Positions 50,335 to 59,928 of a DNA stretch of 64,000 bases are shown here, in pieces. Every line of letters starts with the position of its first letter. Positions within the stretch are counted from its first letter, which is position 1. The notes under the pieces were generated by a model. That model did no database searches. It saw only the letters and a program-made list of their open reading frames with translations, and had not been told where the DNA came from. Source of the stretch: Dielma sp000508965 (GTDB lineage Bacteria; Bacillota_I; Bacilli_A; Erysipelotrichales; Erysipelotrichaceae); NCBI GenBank assembly GCA_000508965.1, contig BAHV02000010.1:558001-622000 (forward strand), in the 5' to 3' direction. Made by a program: the position numbers and the translations under genes.

Positions 50335-51646
50335 CCAGCATTTGAGGATCAGATCATTTGCTGAGCTGATACAAAGAGCCGGCGAGCTTCAATTAATAAG
50401 TGCAAGACGAAAAGAAGGAATACAGGAAGAAATACAGGCACTGGTTAAAAAGCAGGTGTTTAAGTTTAATCGTAATCGAAGTACATGCATTTCAGCAATA
50501 CTGCTCAGGAAAATCACAGCCTCTGTCTTTTATGCATTGGATCATGCAGTAAGTACAAGGAGTGATTCGATAAATTTGCTGAATCATACGGTTGAATATC
50601 TTTTTGACATGGGAATCAGTGAGCTGAAAGAGCGGCTGAGTGAGGTTGAAAGGCTGGCGGCAGATTTAAAACGTTCATGTCTGAATTCTTTGAATGAACG
50701 TCTGAATGATGTTGTGTTTCATCAACTTCCTGAATTTATAAAGCATTACGATTTAGAATTCAATGCTTTATATTGTGAGTTTGACCTTGATTATCCTTTG
50801 CTTGATGGGTTACCTCTTGAACATGACATGTATCACTTATCGGGAGTTGATTTAGTATTAGAATATGCTCATAGATTAATCATTGAACAGACATTTATTG
50901 AACAGTTTGATAAAGACGAATTGCTTGCATTTATTTATGATTATGAAACAGCAAAAGGAATCGATGTCGAACTGCTGGGGGTTAATTTTTGTGAGATCGT
51001 ATTGGTTCAGCTTTATTTTTCATGGCTGCTTCAGCAGCACTCTTTGCTGATTGAAGCTTCTGATTTAAATATTCTTAAGCATAAAATAGGTAGGTCAAAG
51101 TGTGAAAATTCAGTCGATGATTTTTACGGCTGGCTAAATAAACAAATTGATCAAGCACAGATTGAATATCTGAAATGTTTTAAAGGTCAGCTTAGGATAC
51201 GTTTGCAGAATGCGGATATAGAAAACTTAGTATCAGTTCATCGAATCAAGAAAAAGAATCAATGGTTCGAGCCATCCTTATGCTCAGATGCTGCATTGAA
51301 TCAATTGGCAGAGCATTTGCTGCATGAAAATAGTGATAAGAAAATTGAATTGTTGATGCAGACTGCTTTGAATTGTAATGACTGGATTGATTTATTTGAA
51401 ATGGATATTTTTAATGAAACTGAATTCAGTGATTTGTTTAAGCGGTTGGACATATTGCCGCTTTGTCTTTTATTCTATAAGGCATATCCAGAAGAATTTC
51501 TATTTAATGTCATGCCTTCATTTACCGATTCAATGCTTGCTGAACTGTCTTATGATCATGAATGGCAGAAGCAGCTTTGTATCTATATACAGCACTTGGA
51601 ACCATCAGATAGAGAAAAGCTTAAAATGGCTGCGAAACAGCTGTGA
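50315..51646 (+). CDS. DUF6179-like helical protein
   Basis: This 443-residue helical protein has CAGGAGCAG upstream and starts inside the previous gene. The DYPLLDGLPLEHDMYHLSGVDLV region and the general size resemble DUF6179 proteins, which I recall as neighbours of DUF6323. There is no catalytic motif, membrane helix or signal peptide. The pair is surely co-expressed. The function is unknown. Confidence 0.55.
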   Translation: MKHVPISQHLRIRSFAELIQRAGELQLISARRKEGIQEEIQALVKKQVFKFNRNRSTCISAILLRKITASVFYALDHAVSTRSDSINLLNHTVEYLFDMGISELKERLSEVERLAADLKRSCLNSLNERLNDVVFHQLPEFIKHYDLEFNALYCEFDLDYPLLDGLPLEHDMYHLSGVDLVLEYAHRLIIEQTFIEQFDKDELLAFIYDYETAKGIDVELLGVNFCEIVLVQLYFSWLLQQHSLLIEASDLNILKHKIGRSKCENSVDDFYGWLNKQIDQAQIEYLKCFKGQLRIRLQNADIENLVSVHRIKKKNQWFEPSLCSDAALNQLAEHLLHENSDKKIELLMQTALNCNDWIDLFEMDIFNETEFSDLFKRLDILPLCLLFYKAYPEEFLFNVMPSFTDSMLAELSYDHEWQKQLCIYIQHLEPSDREKLKMAAKQL

Positions 51647-51719
51647 TAAAAGCAAATATTCTCTTTATTTATTTGCGGTCAGATGAATAAGAGATTCATT
51701 CATAGCAATTCCAAAAGCG

Positions 51720-51985
51720 ATTTAGATCAGAGACGAGATCTAAGGATATATGTACATAAGGATGGACGTACATTGGCTGGATGGCGGTGATAATTCATAT
51801 ATTTCAAACGCGGTGCGAGCCGGACAGTGCCATGACCGGCAGGAATGCAGTTCAGGCTGATCTGATCTGTATCCTGGTAGATTCATCGGGAAAGCGTATG
51901 AAACCGGTAATTAACATTGGATGCCGGTGAAAAAATATCAATGCACAGCGGCTGATTGAAGCAATTCAGGCTGATAAAAAGTAAA
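51720..51985 (+). pseudogene. degraded coding remnants
   Basis: Short protein-like pieces in different frames (VHKDGRTLAGWR then stops; MDVHWLDGGDNSYISNAV; RNAVQADLICILVDSSGKRM then a stop; NAQRLIEAIQADKK and a stop) lie between two intact genes. The pieces are too short to name a family. The rest of the 51647-52104 gap holds only the terminator at 51998 and a weak TATACT -10 near 52072. Confidence 0.4.
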
Positions 51986-51997
51986 ACTGAACGGGTT

Positions 51998-52036
51998 AAG
52001 ATTCCTTTTTGTAAATTCAAAGGGGATCTTTTTTCT
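51998..52036 (+). terminator. terminator upstream of the ABC exporter gene
   Basis: AAGATTCCTTTTTG pairs with CAAAGGGGATCTT, with minor bulges, and T6 follows. Confidence 0.7.
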
Positions 52037-52104
52037 GGGGCTGATGGGTTGGTCTAATTGATTAAAAAATGCTATACTAATTACTGAATGTTAGGGGTGA
52101 ATAT

Positions 52105-53820
52105 ATGATTAAACGATTTATACAATATTATAAGCCGCACAAACGGCTGTTTATTCTGGATATGATTGCTGCTTTTTTCATTTCCATCTGTGATCTGTCC
52201 TATCCAATTATAACCAGAGGCATACTGAATGATTACATACCTAATCAGCAGCTTCGTTCTGTTGTAGTAGCTGCTATTTTGCTGCTTGTCATTTATTTAC
52301 TGAAATGCCTGCTTGCTTATTTTGTACAGTATTACGGACATCTAGTCGGTGTCTATATGCAGGCGGATATGCGGCGTGATGTATTTAATCATCTTCAAAA
52401 GCTGCCATTTTCTTATTATGATGAACATGAGACAGGTACGATCATGTCACGGATGATCAATGATTTAATGGATATATCTGAGCTTGCGCATCATGGGCCA
52501 GAGAATCTGTTTATTTCATCAATTATGATGATCGGTGCTTTTATTTACTTATGTACGATCAATGTGCAGCTGACGGTGATCATTTTTATCTTTATTCCGA
52601 TTTTAATTTATTTTGCGATTAAAATGCGTGCTAAAATGACGGAAGCATTTACGGAAGCGCGTGTAAAAATCGGTGAGGTAAACGCTAATCTGGAAAACTC
52701 GATTTCCGGCATCCGTGTTTCCAAGGCTTTTACTAATGCGGAATATGAAGAAGAAAAGTTTCAGGCCGGCAATAATGCCTTTAAACGGGCCCGTGAAAAA
52801 TCATATAAAGCGATGGCACAATTTCACAGCGGTACTGGCTTGATCGTCGATCTGCTGAATGTCGTAGTGATTCTGGCAGGCGGTATTTATACTTATTTTG
52901 GAGTGATTAAAGTTGCAGATTTTGTGGCGTATATGCTGTTTATCAATATGTTTGTTTCACCGATTCGCAAGCTGATTGATTTTGTGGAGCAGCTGCAGTC
53001 AGGTGCGACAGGATTCAGCCGTTTCTGTGAGCTGATGGATCAGAAGCCTGAACAGGAAAGCAAAGATGCCCGCAATCTTGACCGTGTTGAAGGACATATC
53101 CGTTTTGATAATGTAAACTTTACATATTCTGACGGCAAGGAAGTGCTGCATGATATTAATTTAGATATTCCAGCTGGAAAGACAGTAGCTCTTGTTGGAC
53201 CGAGCGGCGGCGGCAAAACTACGATCTGTCATTTAGTACCGCGCTTTTATCAGCTTGAAACCGGTACAATCAGTATTGATGACATCAATATTGAAAATAT
53301 CTCATATGAAAGCCTGCGTAAGAATATCGGTATTGTTCAGCAGGATGTATTTTTGTTTACTGGTACGATCCGTGAAAATATTGCTTACGGCCGTCTTGAT
53401 GCCAGTGAAGAGGAAATCATTCAAGCTGCTAAACGGGCGAATATCCATGACTATGTGATGCAGCTGGAGCATGGCTATGACACACAAATCGGTGAACGCG
53501 GTGTTAAACTGTCCGGCGGGCAGAAGCAGCGTTTGTCAATCGCCCGTGTATTTTTAAAGAACCCGGCTATTTTGATTCTTGATGAAGCTACCAGTGCTTT
53601 GGATAATGCGACAGAAATACTGATTCAGGGCGCCTTGGATGAATTATGCAAGGGAAGAACCACTTTAGTAGTTGCCCACCGTCTGTCAACGATCAAGAAC
53701 GCGGATGAAATCGTGGTAATTACCGATCATGGCATAGAAGAGCGCGGAACTCATGAAGAATTGCTTGAGAATAACAAGCTTTATACAATGCTTTATAATT
53801 CACAGTTTAAAACAAATTAG
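52105..53820 (+). CDS. ABC exporter, fused permease and ATPase
   Basis: This 571-residue half-transporter has six membrane helices in residues 1-310 (IILLVIYLLKCLLAYFVQYYG, with the YYDEHETGTIMSRM intracellular loop). A nucleotide-binding domain follows: Walker A GPSGGGKTT, Q-loop IVQQDVFLF, signature LSGGQKQRLSIA, Walker B AILILDEATSALD and H-loop AHRLSTI. It works as a homodimer, resembling MsbA/LmrA-type lipid or drug exporters. The substrate is unknown; no partner gene is adjacent. Confidence 0.93.
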   Translation: MIKRFIQYYKPHKRLFILDMIAAFFISICDLSYPIITRGILNDYIPNQQLRSVVVAAILLLVIYLLKCLLAYFVQYYGHLVGVYMQADMRRDVFNHLQKLPFSYYDEHETGTIMSRMINDLMDISELAHHGPENLFISSIMMIGAFIYLCTINVQLTVIIFIFIPILIYFAIKMRAKMTEAFTEARVKIGEVNANLENSISGIRVSKAFTNAEYEEEKFQAGNNAFKRAREKSYKAMAQFHSGTGLIVDLLNVVVILAGGIYTYFGVIKVADFVAYMLFINMFVSPIRKLIDFVEQLQSGATGFSRFCELMDQKPEQESKDARNLDRVEGHIRFDNVNFTYSDGKEVLHDINLDIPAGKTVALVGPSGGGKTTICHLVPRFYQLETGTISIDDINIENISYESLRKNIGIVQQDVFLFTGTIRENIAYGRLDASEEEIIQAAKRANIHDYVMQLEHGYDTQIGERGVKLSGGQKQRLSIARVFLKNPAILILDEATSALDNATEILIQGALDELCKGRTTLVVAHRLSTIKNADEIVVITDHGIEERGTHEELLENNKLYTMLYNSQFKTN

Positions 53821-53840
53821 TGACACTTTGTTCAGAGTTG

Positions 53841-53868
53841 TTGCAACGGTTCATAAATCGCTTATACT
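53841..53868 (+). promoter_or_regulatory. promoter for the coiled-coil protein gene
   Basis: TTGCAA, a 16-base spacer and TATACT, 22 bases before the start codon. Confidence 0.55.
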
Positions 53869-53889
53869 TAAAAGAAAGAGGTGTTATTT

Positions 53890-54300
53890 ATGAATGAAAC
53901 AGAAGATTTGAGAAACTTATTGGCAAGAGCAAAAGAAGATGGTCAGGAATTTTATGTGAGCTCTCTGGAAAATATGATTGAAGTATTGATGGAAAAGGTG
54001 GATCGCCTGACTTTAGAAAATCAGGAATTAAAGCGCGGTGAATTAGCTTTGGATGAATATCATCTGCGTTTCTTTGAAGAGGCCTATCTGCCTGACCCGG
54101 ATAATTTTAGTGAAGAAAAGATTACGAGCTATCTGCTAGTTCATGATGAACATTACCGGATTGCTTTTGAAGAGCTGCTAGTATACGGTTATTTAAGAAA
54201 ACCGGCGAAAGAGAGCTTGATAAGACTTTATACAGTGCCGAATGAGAAGAAGATGAAGCTATTGTCAGCGCTTAAGAAAAGACTGCCTAAAAGTGAATAA
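53890..54300 (+). CDS. small protein with N-terminal coiled coil, unrecognised
   Basis: The start is ATG 53890, preceded by GAGGTG, giving 136 residues. Residues 20-50 form a leucine-rich coiled coil (VSSLENMIEVLMEKVDRLTLENQELK), implying dimerisation. The rest is helical with a winged-helix-like LLVYGYLRKPAKESLIRLYTV segment, and ends in a basic tail. It could be a DNA-binding or scaffold protein. No family is recognised. Confidence 0.6.
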   Translation: MNETEDLRNLLARAKEDGQEFYVSSLENMIEVLMEKVDRLTLENQELKRGELALDEYHLRFFEEAYLPDPDNFSEEKITSYLLVHDEHYRIAFEELLVYGYLRKPAKESLIRLYTVPNEKKMKLLSALKKRLPKSE

Positions 54301-54358
54301 AGGGCTGAAAAATAAATTAGAATGACGTATAATATTAACGGATAAAAAGGAGATATTT

Positions 54359-55741
54359 ATGGCAAAAATTAAGAATGCATGGGAAAAGTATGATGATGCC
54401 GCAATGCAGGCGTGCTTTTCTTTTAATGAAGAGTATAAGAAGTTTATCAGCAGCTGCAAAAGTGAACGAGAATGTGTAAGCGAAAGTGTGCGGCTCGCAG
54501 AAGCAAAAGGCTATCGTGATTTGGAAGAGGTTATTAAGACTAACGGTAAGTTGTCAGCCGGTGATAAGGTTTATGCGGTAAATATGGATAAGGCGCTGGC
54601 ATTATTCCACATTGGCAGTGAACAACTAGAAGCAGGTATGAAAATTTTAGGTGCTCATATCGATTCACCGCGTATCGACCTAAAGCAAAATCCGGTATAT
54701 GAAGATAATGAATTGGTTTTATTTGATACGCATTATTATGGCGGTGTTAAGAAATACCAGTGGGTAACGCTGCCTTTGGCAATGCATGGAGTAGTCGTGA
54801 AGAAAGACGGCACTAAAATCAATGTTGTTATTGGTGAGGATGATTGTGATCCAGTTGTTGGTATTTCTGATTTATTAGTTCATCTTTCAGCCGACCAACT
54901 GCAGAAGAGCGGTGCTAAGGTTGTAGAAGGTGAAGATTTAAACGTATTGGTTGGCAGTATCCCTGCGAAGGATGCGGAAAAAGAAAAATCGAAGGCGGCA
55001 ATCTTGAATTTGCTGAAAGAGAAATATAATATCGAAGAAGAGGATTTTATCTCTGCGGAGATTGAAGTAGTGCCAGCCGGCAAAGCAAGAGATTACGGCT
55101 TGGATCGCTCAATGGTTATGGGATATGGTCATGATGATCGGGTATGTGCTTATACATCCTTGATGGCACAGCTGGAAATTGAAGAAACAGATCGAACTTG
55201 TGTATGTCTCTTAGTGGATAAAGAGGAAGTGGGCAGCATTGGCGCGACCGGCATGCAGTCACGTTTCTTTGAAAATACGGTTGCGGAATTAATGAATTGT
55301 ATGGAAGCTTATACAGAATTAAAGGTTCGCCGGGCTTTGAAAAATTCAGTCATGCTTTCTTCGGATGTCAGTGCCGCTTATGACCCGAATTACCCAAGTG
55401 TTAACGAAATGAAGAATACCGCCTTCTTCGGTCACGGCTTATGCTTTAATAAGTATACCGGTTCACGCGGAAAAGGCGGCTGTAATGATGCCAATCCGGA
55501 ATTTATCGCTAAACTGCGCGATATCATGGACAGCAATGAGGTAACATTCCAAACTTCTGAGCTAGGACGTGTTGATCAAGGCGGCGGCGGAACGATCGCT
55601 TATATCACTGCGCAGTACAACATGGAGGTTATTGACAGCGGTATAGCGGTTCAGAACATGCATGCGCCTTGGGAAGTTGTATCAAAGGCAGATGTTTATG
55701 AAGCCTATAAGGGTTATCTGGCATTTTTAAAAAACGCGTAA
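54359..55741 (+). CDS. aminopeptidase, M18 family
   Basis: This 460-residue protein has the M18 (DAP/APE1-like) layout. Metal ligands are in LGAHIDSPRIDLK (first His-x-Asp), LVDKEEVGSIGATG (Glu pair), SSDVSAAYDPNYP (Asp) and the terminal AVQNMHAPWEVVSKADVYE (His). It has a tetrahedral dodecamer-forming family architecture and removes N-terminal residues, preferentially Asp/Glu or Lys. It has an AAGGAGAT ribosome site and is followed by a terminator. Confidence 0.94.
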   Translation: MAKIKNAWEKYDDAAMQACFSFNEEYKKFISSCKSERECVSESVRLAEAKGYRDLEEVIKTNGKLSAGDKVYAVNMDKALALFHIGSEQLEAGMKILGAHIDSPRIDLKQNPVYEDNELVLFDTHYYGGVKKYQWVTLPLAMHGVVVKKDGTKINVVIGEDDCDPVVGISDLLVHLSADQLQKSGAKVVEGEDLNVLVGSIPAKDAEKEKSKAAILNLLKEKYNIEEEDFISAEIEVVPAGKARDYGLDRSMVMGYGHDDRVCAYTSLMAQLEIEETDRTCVCLLVDKEEVGSIGATGMQSRFFENTVAELMNCMEAYTELKVRRALKNSVMLSSDVSAAYDPNYPSVNEMKNTAFFGHGLCFNKYTGSRGKGGCNDANPEFIAKLRDIMDSNEVTFQTSELGRVDQGGGGTIAYITAQYNMEVIDSGIAVQNMHAPWEVVSKADVYEAYKGYLAFLKNA

Positions 55742-55748
55742 TATAAAC

Positions 55749-55777
55749 AATGAGATGGCTGAAGCTGTCTCATTTTA
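55749..55777 (+). terminator. aminopeptidase gene terminator
   Basis: AATGAGA and TCTCATT arms, then TTTA. Confidence 0.7.
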
Positions 55778-55832
55778 TTAGCAATGTGCTGCAAGGAGAA
55801 TTAAAATAAAATGATTAAAGGAGGGTAATCAG

Positions 55833-56165
55833 ATGGCATTTACAGTAAATATTTATTATACGGGTAAAAACGGAAGCGCGAGGAAATACGCACAGGCGAT
55901 GATTGACAGCGGTATCGTACAAGATATTCGTGCGGAAAGCGGCAATCTGCGGTATGAATACTTCTTTCCGATGGAGGATGAGGAAACCGTACTCTTAATT
56001 GACAGCTGGCAGGATCAGCATGCACTTGATCTGCATCATGCTTCACCAATGATGGAGCAGATAACGCGGTTAAGAGATAAATATGACCTGCATATGAAGG
56101 TTGAACGCTATATTTCAGATGCGAGTGAGGAAGTCACTTTACATGACTCATTCATCAGAGAATAA
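55833..56165 (+). CDS. antibiotic biosynthesis monooxygenase (ABM) domain protein
   Basis: This 110-residue ferredoxin-like ABM-fold protein begins FTVNIYYTGKNGSARKYAQAM and has the YEYFFPMEDEETVLLIDSWQDQHALDLHHASPMM core, located here only to mark residues 37-70. Such proteins dimerise and act on quinones, heme or autoinducer-related molecules; many have no known role. GGAGGG precedes the ATG. Confidence 0.85.
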   Translation: MAFTVNIYYTGKNGSARKYAQAMIDSGIVQDIRAESGNLRYEYFFPMEDEETVLLIDSWQDQHALDLHHASPMMEQITRLRDKYDLHMKVERYISDASEEVTLHDSFIRE

Positions 56166-56531
56166 AACGCTGGGCAGCGGTAAAAAAGCTGGATGAAAAA
56201 GAAGCTGAAAATCAAATTGAACATCTTCTGCAAATGGTTAATCTGCTGGCGGCATGAAACAGTGATTGAGGACTGTTTATCCTACTGTCGCCGCTTAAAC
56301 TCTGATAGCCGCTAAAGCATCTGAAAAACATTTGAAGCTGTTATTTGAGATCCTATTATACTAAATGACGGCGAAGTGCGGCTGATTATAGAGTGAGCAA
56401 CCAAAATATATGCTGAGCCTAATCGTACACTCTTGATCAGCAGTGAAACATCATTAGTCGGCGTTGACAGTAATAGGATAGAGATTGCTGTGTTTCAAAG
56501 CGGCACTCATGTGAAATCCAACTGTATATAA
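56165..56531 (+). pseudogene. degraded coding remnants after the ABM gene
   Basis: KRWAAVKKLDEKEAENQ...MVNLLAA runs to a TGA. A second collinear piece reads ILNDGEVRLIIE, a stop, then KIYAEPNRTLLISSETSLVG and VFQSGTHVKSNCI to a TAA at 56529-56531. It may be the ruin of one gene of about 120 codons, of unrecognised family. Nothing else is visible in the 56166-56551 gap. Confidence 0.45.
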
Positions 56532-56551
56532 AGTGCGGATCATTAAATAAG

Positions 56552-56588
56552 CAAAAAAACGATATAGCCAATGGACTATACCGTTTTT
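56552..56588. terminator. bidirectional terminator
   Basis: AAAACGATATAG pairs with CTATACCGTTTT around a short loop, with T or A runs on both sides. It serves the DegV gene on the minus strand. Confidence 0.75.
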
Positions 56589-56603
56589 ATATCTATAAAT
56601 TAA

Positions 56604-57440
56604 TTAGCATTGAATTGCCTGAATGGCGATGCATTGAGGGCCTCCTTGGGTAATAAAGGCAGGTGTCAGCTCAAATAGTTCGATTCTTATATCTGGGAAG
56701 TCATTTTTTATTTTAGCTGCAATATCCTCTGCCTGCTCTTTTGCATAGGCATGAGATACACCGATAGAATAAGAGGAATCAATGCCGCGGCGGCGCATAT
56801 CTTCAAGAATCATATCGACAGCTTTACCCATAGTACGGGCTAATGTGAATTTTTCAAGACGGCAGCCATCTTCCGTCTGCATCATCACAGGTTTCAGCTT
56901 TAAAACACCGCCAATCGTCGCAGCTAACGGCGTTAAACGGCCGCCGCGTTTTAAAAAGCTAAAATCCTGAGGTATTAAAAATGAGAAAGCAGAATCAGCC
57001 ATACGCTGAATTTCAAGGAGTATTTCATTTGTATTTTTACCTTCAGCTACTAGTTCCATGACTTTGTCTACCATAAAACGCTGCGGCGCACAAAGCGTTT
57101 TTGAATTAATGACATGTATATTTTCTTTTGAAACCGCACTGTCTTTAGCACTTAACGCTGATTGATAAGTACCGGAAAGACCGTCTGCCATACAGATATG
57201 AATGATTTCATCATTCTGACATTCATCATAAGCTTCCATAAGCATACCGATGGGCGGCTGCGAAGAAGATGGAGTACTTCCTTTTAATACTTGTTCATAA
57301 AAGGTTGGGGTATCAATATCAACAAATTCCTGATAAGTTTGGTTATTGATCGAAACACTTAATGGGAATACCTTAAAGCCTTTTTCAGCGCCTTCCTGAG
57401 GCGTATACATGGTTGATGTATCGGTAAAAATTTTAATCAT
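56604..57440 (-). CDS. DegV family fatty-acid-binding protein
   Basis: The start is ATG 57440, the family-typical MIKIFTDTSTMY, giving 278 residues. The EDD-fold motifs GSTPSSSQPPIG and HICMADGLSGTYQSA bind the fatty acid carboxylate. SFLIPQDFSFLKRGGRLTP lines the acyl cavity. DegV/FakB proteins present fatty acids to FakA kinase. The ribosome site is weak (GTGAGAG). A fakA gene is not seen here. Confidence 0.92.
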   Translation of the reverse strand: MIKIFTDTSTMYTPQEGAEKGFKVFPLSVSINNQTYQEFVDIDTPTFYEQVLKGSTPSSSQPPIGMLMEAYDECQNDEIIHICMADGLSGTYQSALSAKDSAVSKENIHVINSKTLCAPQRFMVDKVMELVAEGKNTNEILLEIQRMADSAFSFLIPQDFSFLKRGGRLTPLAATIGGVLKLKPVMMQTEDGCRLEKFTLARTMGKAVDMILEDMRRRGIDSSYSIGVSHAYAKEQAEDIAAKIKNDFPDIRIELFELTPAFITQGGPQCIAIQAIQC

Positions 57441-57552
57441 GATTCTCTCACTTTCTATTATATTTCTCATATGAAATCTGACATAAAGTAGTATTCAATA
57501 CTATCTTATGTAATTAATCATATCATAAAATGAGGTTTTTACAACCTTAAAC

Positions 57553-57580
57553 TTGCAAATTTCTATAAATAAAGTACAAT
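57553..57580 (+). promoter_or_regulatory. promoter of the DUF1836-rlmD operon
   Basis: TTGCAA, a 16-base spacer and TACAAT. Transcription would begin near 57587, excluding an ATG at 57581 and supporting the start at 57602. Confidence 0.6.
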
Positions 57581-57601
57581 ATGAATGAAATGGGGTTTTT
57601 T

Positions 57602-58165
57602 ATGGAAACAATGGAATTAAAAAAAATGATACATGATACGTTAAATGATCGTGATTTAAGTGTCAGTGAAATACCGGATCTTGATTTGTATATGGATCAG
57701 ATCATCAGTTTGATCAATCATGCTTTTGAAGAGAACAAGCGTGATCCTGAAGCTAAGGTTGTTACTAAAACAATGATTAATAATTACACTAAGGAAGGGC
57801 TGCTACCGCCGGCAAAGGGTAAAAAATATACGCTGGAGCATATGCTGAGGCTAATGATCGTTTTATCGATGAAGAATACGCTGTCCTTGGGAGATATTAA
57901 AATTGTGATGCAGAATTTATCTGAGACTGACGATTATAGTGTGGATTCTCTAAAAGAGAGTTATACGAGTTATCTTCAGCTGAAACAGCAGATTCGTGAG
58001 TCAGTAGGTGATTCAATTTGCCGGCTGATTGATGTAGAAAAGCTTGATCCGCTGCAGAAGAAGGATTTATTATTGCTGCTGCTTGGTTTCACTTCTATGG
58101 CTGATGAAATGAAGCGGGTTGCGGAGAAGATGATTGATACTTATTTTAAAGGGGAATCGAAATGA
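57602..58165 (+). CDS. DUF1836 domain protein
   Basis: The start is ATG 57602 with GGGG six bases upstream, giving 187 residues. It contains the DUF1836 (YkrK-like) core with a MerR-like HTH sense: LMIVLSMKNTLSLGDIKIVMQNL and a TKTMINNYTKEGLLPP segment near residue 60. Relatives are thought to be DNA-binding regulators. It overlaps the rlmD start by four bases (ATGA). Confidence 0.82.
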   Translation: METMELKKMIHDTLNDRDLSVSEIPDLDLYMDQIISLINHAFEENKRDPEAKVVTKTMINNYTKEGLLPPAKGKKYTLEHMLRLMIVLSMKNTLSLGDIKIVMQNLSETDDYSVDSLKESYTSYLQLKQQIRESVGDSICRLIDVEKLDPLQKKDLLLLLLGFTSMADEMKRVAEKMIDTYFKGESK

Positions 58166-59616
58166 AGCTGAATCAAAGTTTAAATATTAAAGTCAGGCAG
58201 CTTGCAGCAGATGGTCAGGCTTATGTACCGGTTCAGGGTGAAACGGTTATTTTGAATGGTGTATTACCTGATGAAGAAGTAAAGGTGACGTTAGTCAAAC
58301 GCATTAAAGAGGGCTGGATTGGCAGCGTTGACGCATTGATCAAGCGTTCGCCGAAAAGAATTAACAGCGCATGTCCGTTCAGTTTAAAATGCGGCGGATG
58401 TGCTTATCTGCATATGGATTACGCTTATGAGCTTCAGCTTAAGAAACAGCAGCTCATTGATCTTGTCAATACTCAGAGGCTGCGGATCAAGGTGCATGAT
58501 GTGTGCGGAATGGCGGCTCCCTGTGCTTATCGAAATAAAATTATCATGAGTTTTGGGCGGCATGGCAAACAGGTACAGCTGGGCTTTTATAGTGACTATT
58601 CTCATGAAATCGTCGATATCAATAATTGTTTAAATCATGATGAAGTCAGCAATCGCATTCTTCAGACAATTAAAGAGCTGGTAATTAAATATCGCATTGA
58701 AATATATGATGAAGACCGCCGAACCGGTTTTCTGCGTCATGTTTTGATTAGGCGCGGATTTATGAGTAATCAGACGTTAGTCTGTTTCGTAGGTGCTCAG
58801 AAGGTATGGCCGGGCAGTAAGAATTTTGTAAGTGAATTAATTCAGCGCTGTCCTGAGGTAACGAGTGTGGTTCAGAATACAAATTCAAGAAAAACAAGCG
58901 TTGTGCTGGGCGATGACGAAAAGGTGCTGTACGGCAAGGGGTTCATTATTGATAAATTATTAGGAATGAAATATACCATATCAGCAAAATCATTTTATCA
59001 GATCAATCATGATCAGACGGAAAAGCTTTATGCCAAGGCTATTGAATTGATGGCTTTAAAGGGGAATGAAACGGTATATGATATGTATTGCGGAATCGGT
59101 ACGATTGGGATCAGTGCGGCTTCTAAGGCTAAGAAAGTCATCGGTGTTGAAGTGAATCGTCAGGCGGTTGAGGATGCAAAGAAAAATGCGTCTGTTAATC
59201 AAATTAAAAATGTCGAGTTTGTCTGTGAAGATGCTTCAGCATATATGAGAAAAGCAGCGGCTCAGCGCCGGATGGCAGATGCTGTGTTTATCGATCCGCC
59301 AAGAAGCGGCAGTGATGAAGCTTTTTTGACTGCGTTGGCAAATATGAAACCGAAACAGATTGTGTATGTGTCATGCAATCCGCACACGCAGATGCGTGAT
59401 ATTAAGGTGCTGATGAAATATGGCTATCAGGCAGAGGAATGTTATCCATTTGATATGTTTCCAAGGACGGCACACGTCGAGACGGTTGTACTGCTTTCCC
59501 ACAAAAAGCCTGACAGCATAATCAACGTAAAAGTGGAGTTTGGTGAGGGAGAGGGTAAAGTACCGCTTGATAATATCGCCAAGAGAGCCGCTGCGTACAA
59601 GCGAAAGAGCGAGTGA
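58162..59616 (+). CDS. rlmD: 23S rRNA (uracil-C5)-methyltransferase, RlmD/TrmA family
   Basis: This 484-residue protein has an N-terminal TRAM domain (residues 1-60). The iron-sulfur cysteines are in CPFSLKCGGC with a later NNCLNHDE. The SAM-binding motif is VYDMYCGIGTIGISAA, with FIDPPRSGSD, the nucleophile in VYVSCNPHT and HVETVVLL. After residue 440 it has a tail (VKVEFGEGEGKVPLDNIAKR) that breaks off at a TGA. The rest of that tail continues downstream in another frame. The core enzyme is complete; the truncated tail marks the edge of an insertion hot spot. Confidence 0.92.
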   Translation: MKLNQSLNIKVRQLAADGQAYVPVQGETVILNGVLPDEEVKVTLVKRIKEGWIGSVDALIKRSPKRINSACPFSLKCGGCAYLHMDYAYELQLKKQQLIDLVNTQRLRIKVHDVCGMAAPCAYRNKIIMSFGRHGKQVQLGFYSDYSHEIVDINNCLNHDEVSNRILQTIKELVIKYRIEIYDEDRRTGFLRHVLIRRGFMSNQTLVCFVGAQKVWPGSKNFVSELIQRCPEVTSVVQNTNSRKTSVVLGDDEKVLYGKGFIIDKLLGMKYTISAKSFYQINHDQTEKLYAKAIELMALKGNETVYDMYCGIGTIGISAASKAKKVIGVEVNRQAVEDAKKNASVNQIKNVEFVCEDASAYMRKAAAQRRMADAVFIDPPRSGSDEAFLTALANMKPKQIVYVSCNPHTQMRDIKVLMKYGYQAEECYPFDMFPRTAHVETVVLLSHKKPDSIINVKVEFGEGEGKVPLDNIAKRAAAYKRKSE

Positions 59617-59821
59617 CCTAAAGAGGATTAAGGAGTACATAGAAGCAAAATACGGCTTCAAAGTAGATACCGCATACATCGCAGAGGTAAAGCGGGATTT
59701 AGACTTGCCGATGTACGATGCCCCTAATGCGGTAGAAGAATTGAAGCAGCCGAGGAAGCATCCGACAGCAGAAAAGGTGGAAGCAATTAAAGATGCTTTA
59801 ATGTATTTTGAGGTAATCTAA
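59612..59821 (+). pseudogene. frameshifted remainder of the methyltransferase C-terminal tail
   Basis: In the third frame, directly after the RlmD stop, the sequence reads DLKRIKEYIEAKYGFKVD, then TAYIAEVKRDLDLPMYDAPN, then EELKQPRKHPTAEKVEAIKD, ending ALMYFEVI and TAA at 59819-59821. This continues the tail begun in RlmD. Two one-base deletions, near 59597-59601 and 59618-59621, would account for the frame changes. I recall this tail as a widespread extension of such methyltransferases in Clostridia. Confidence 0.75.
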
Positions 59822-59928
59822 ACGGATAAGCGTATCATTTAGAAATAGTGGTACAATAGAAAAAGTAGAAGCAATGTGATACAATGAATAAAAATCTTTG
59901 AAAGAGAAGGGATTAGGAGGCCTTGTGA

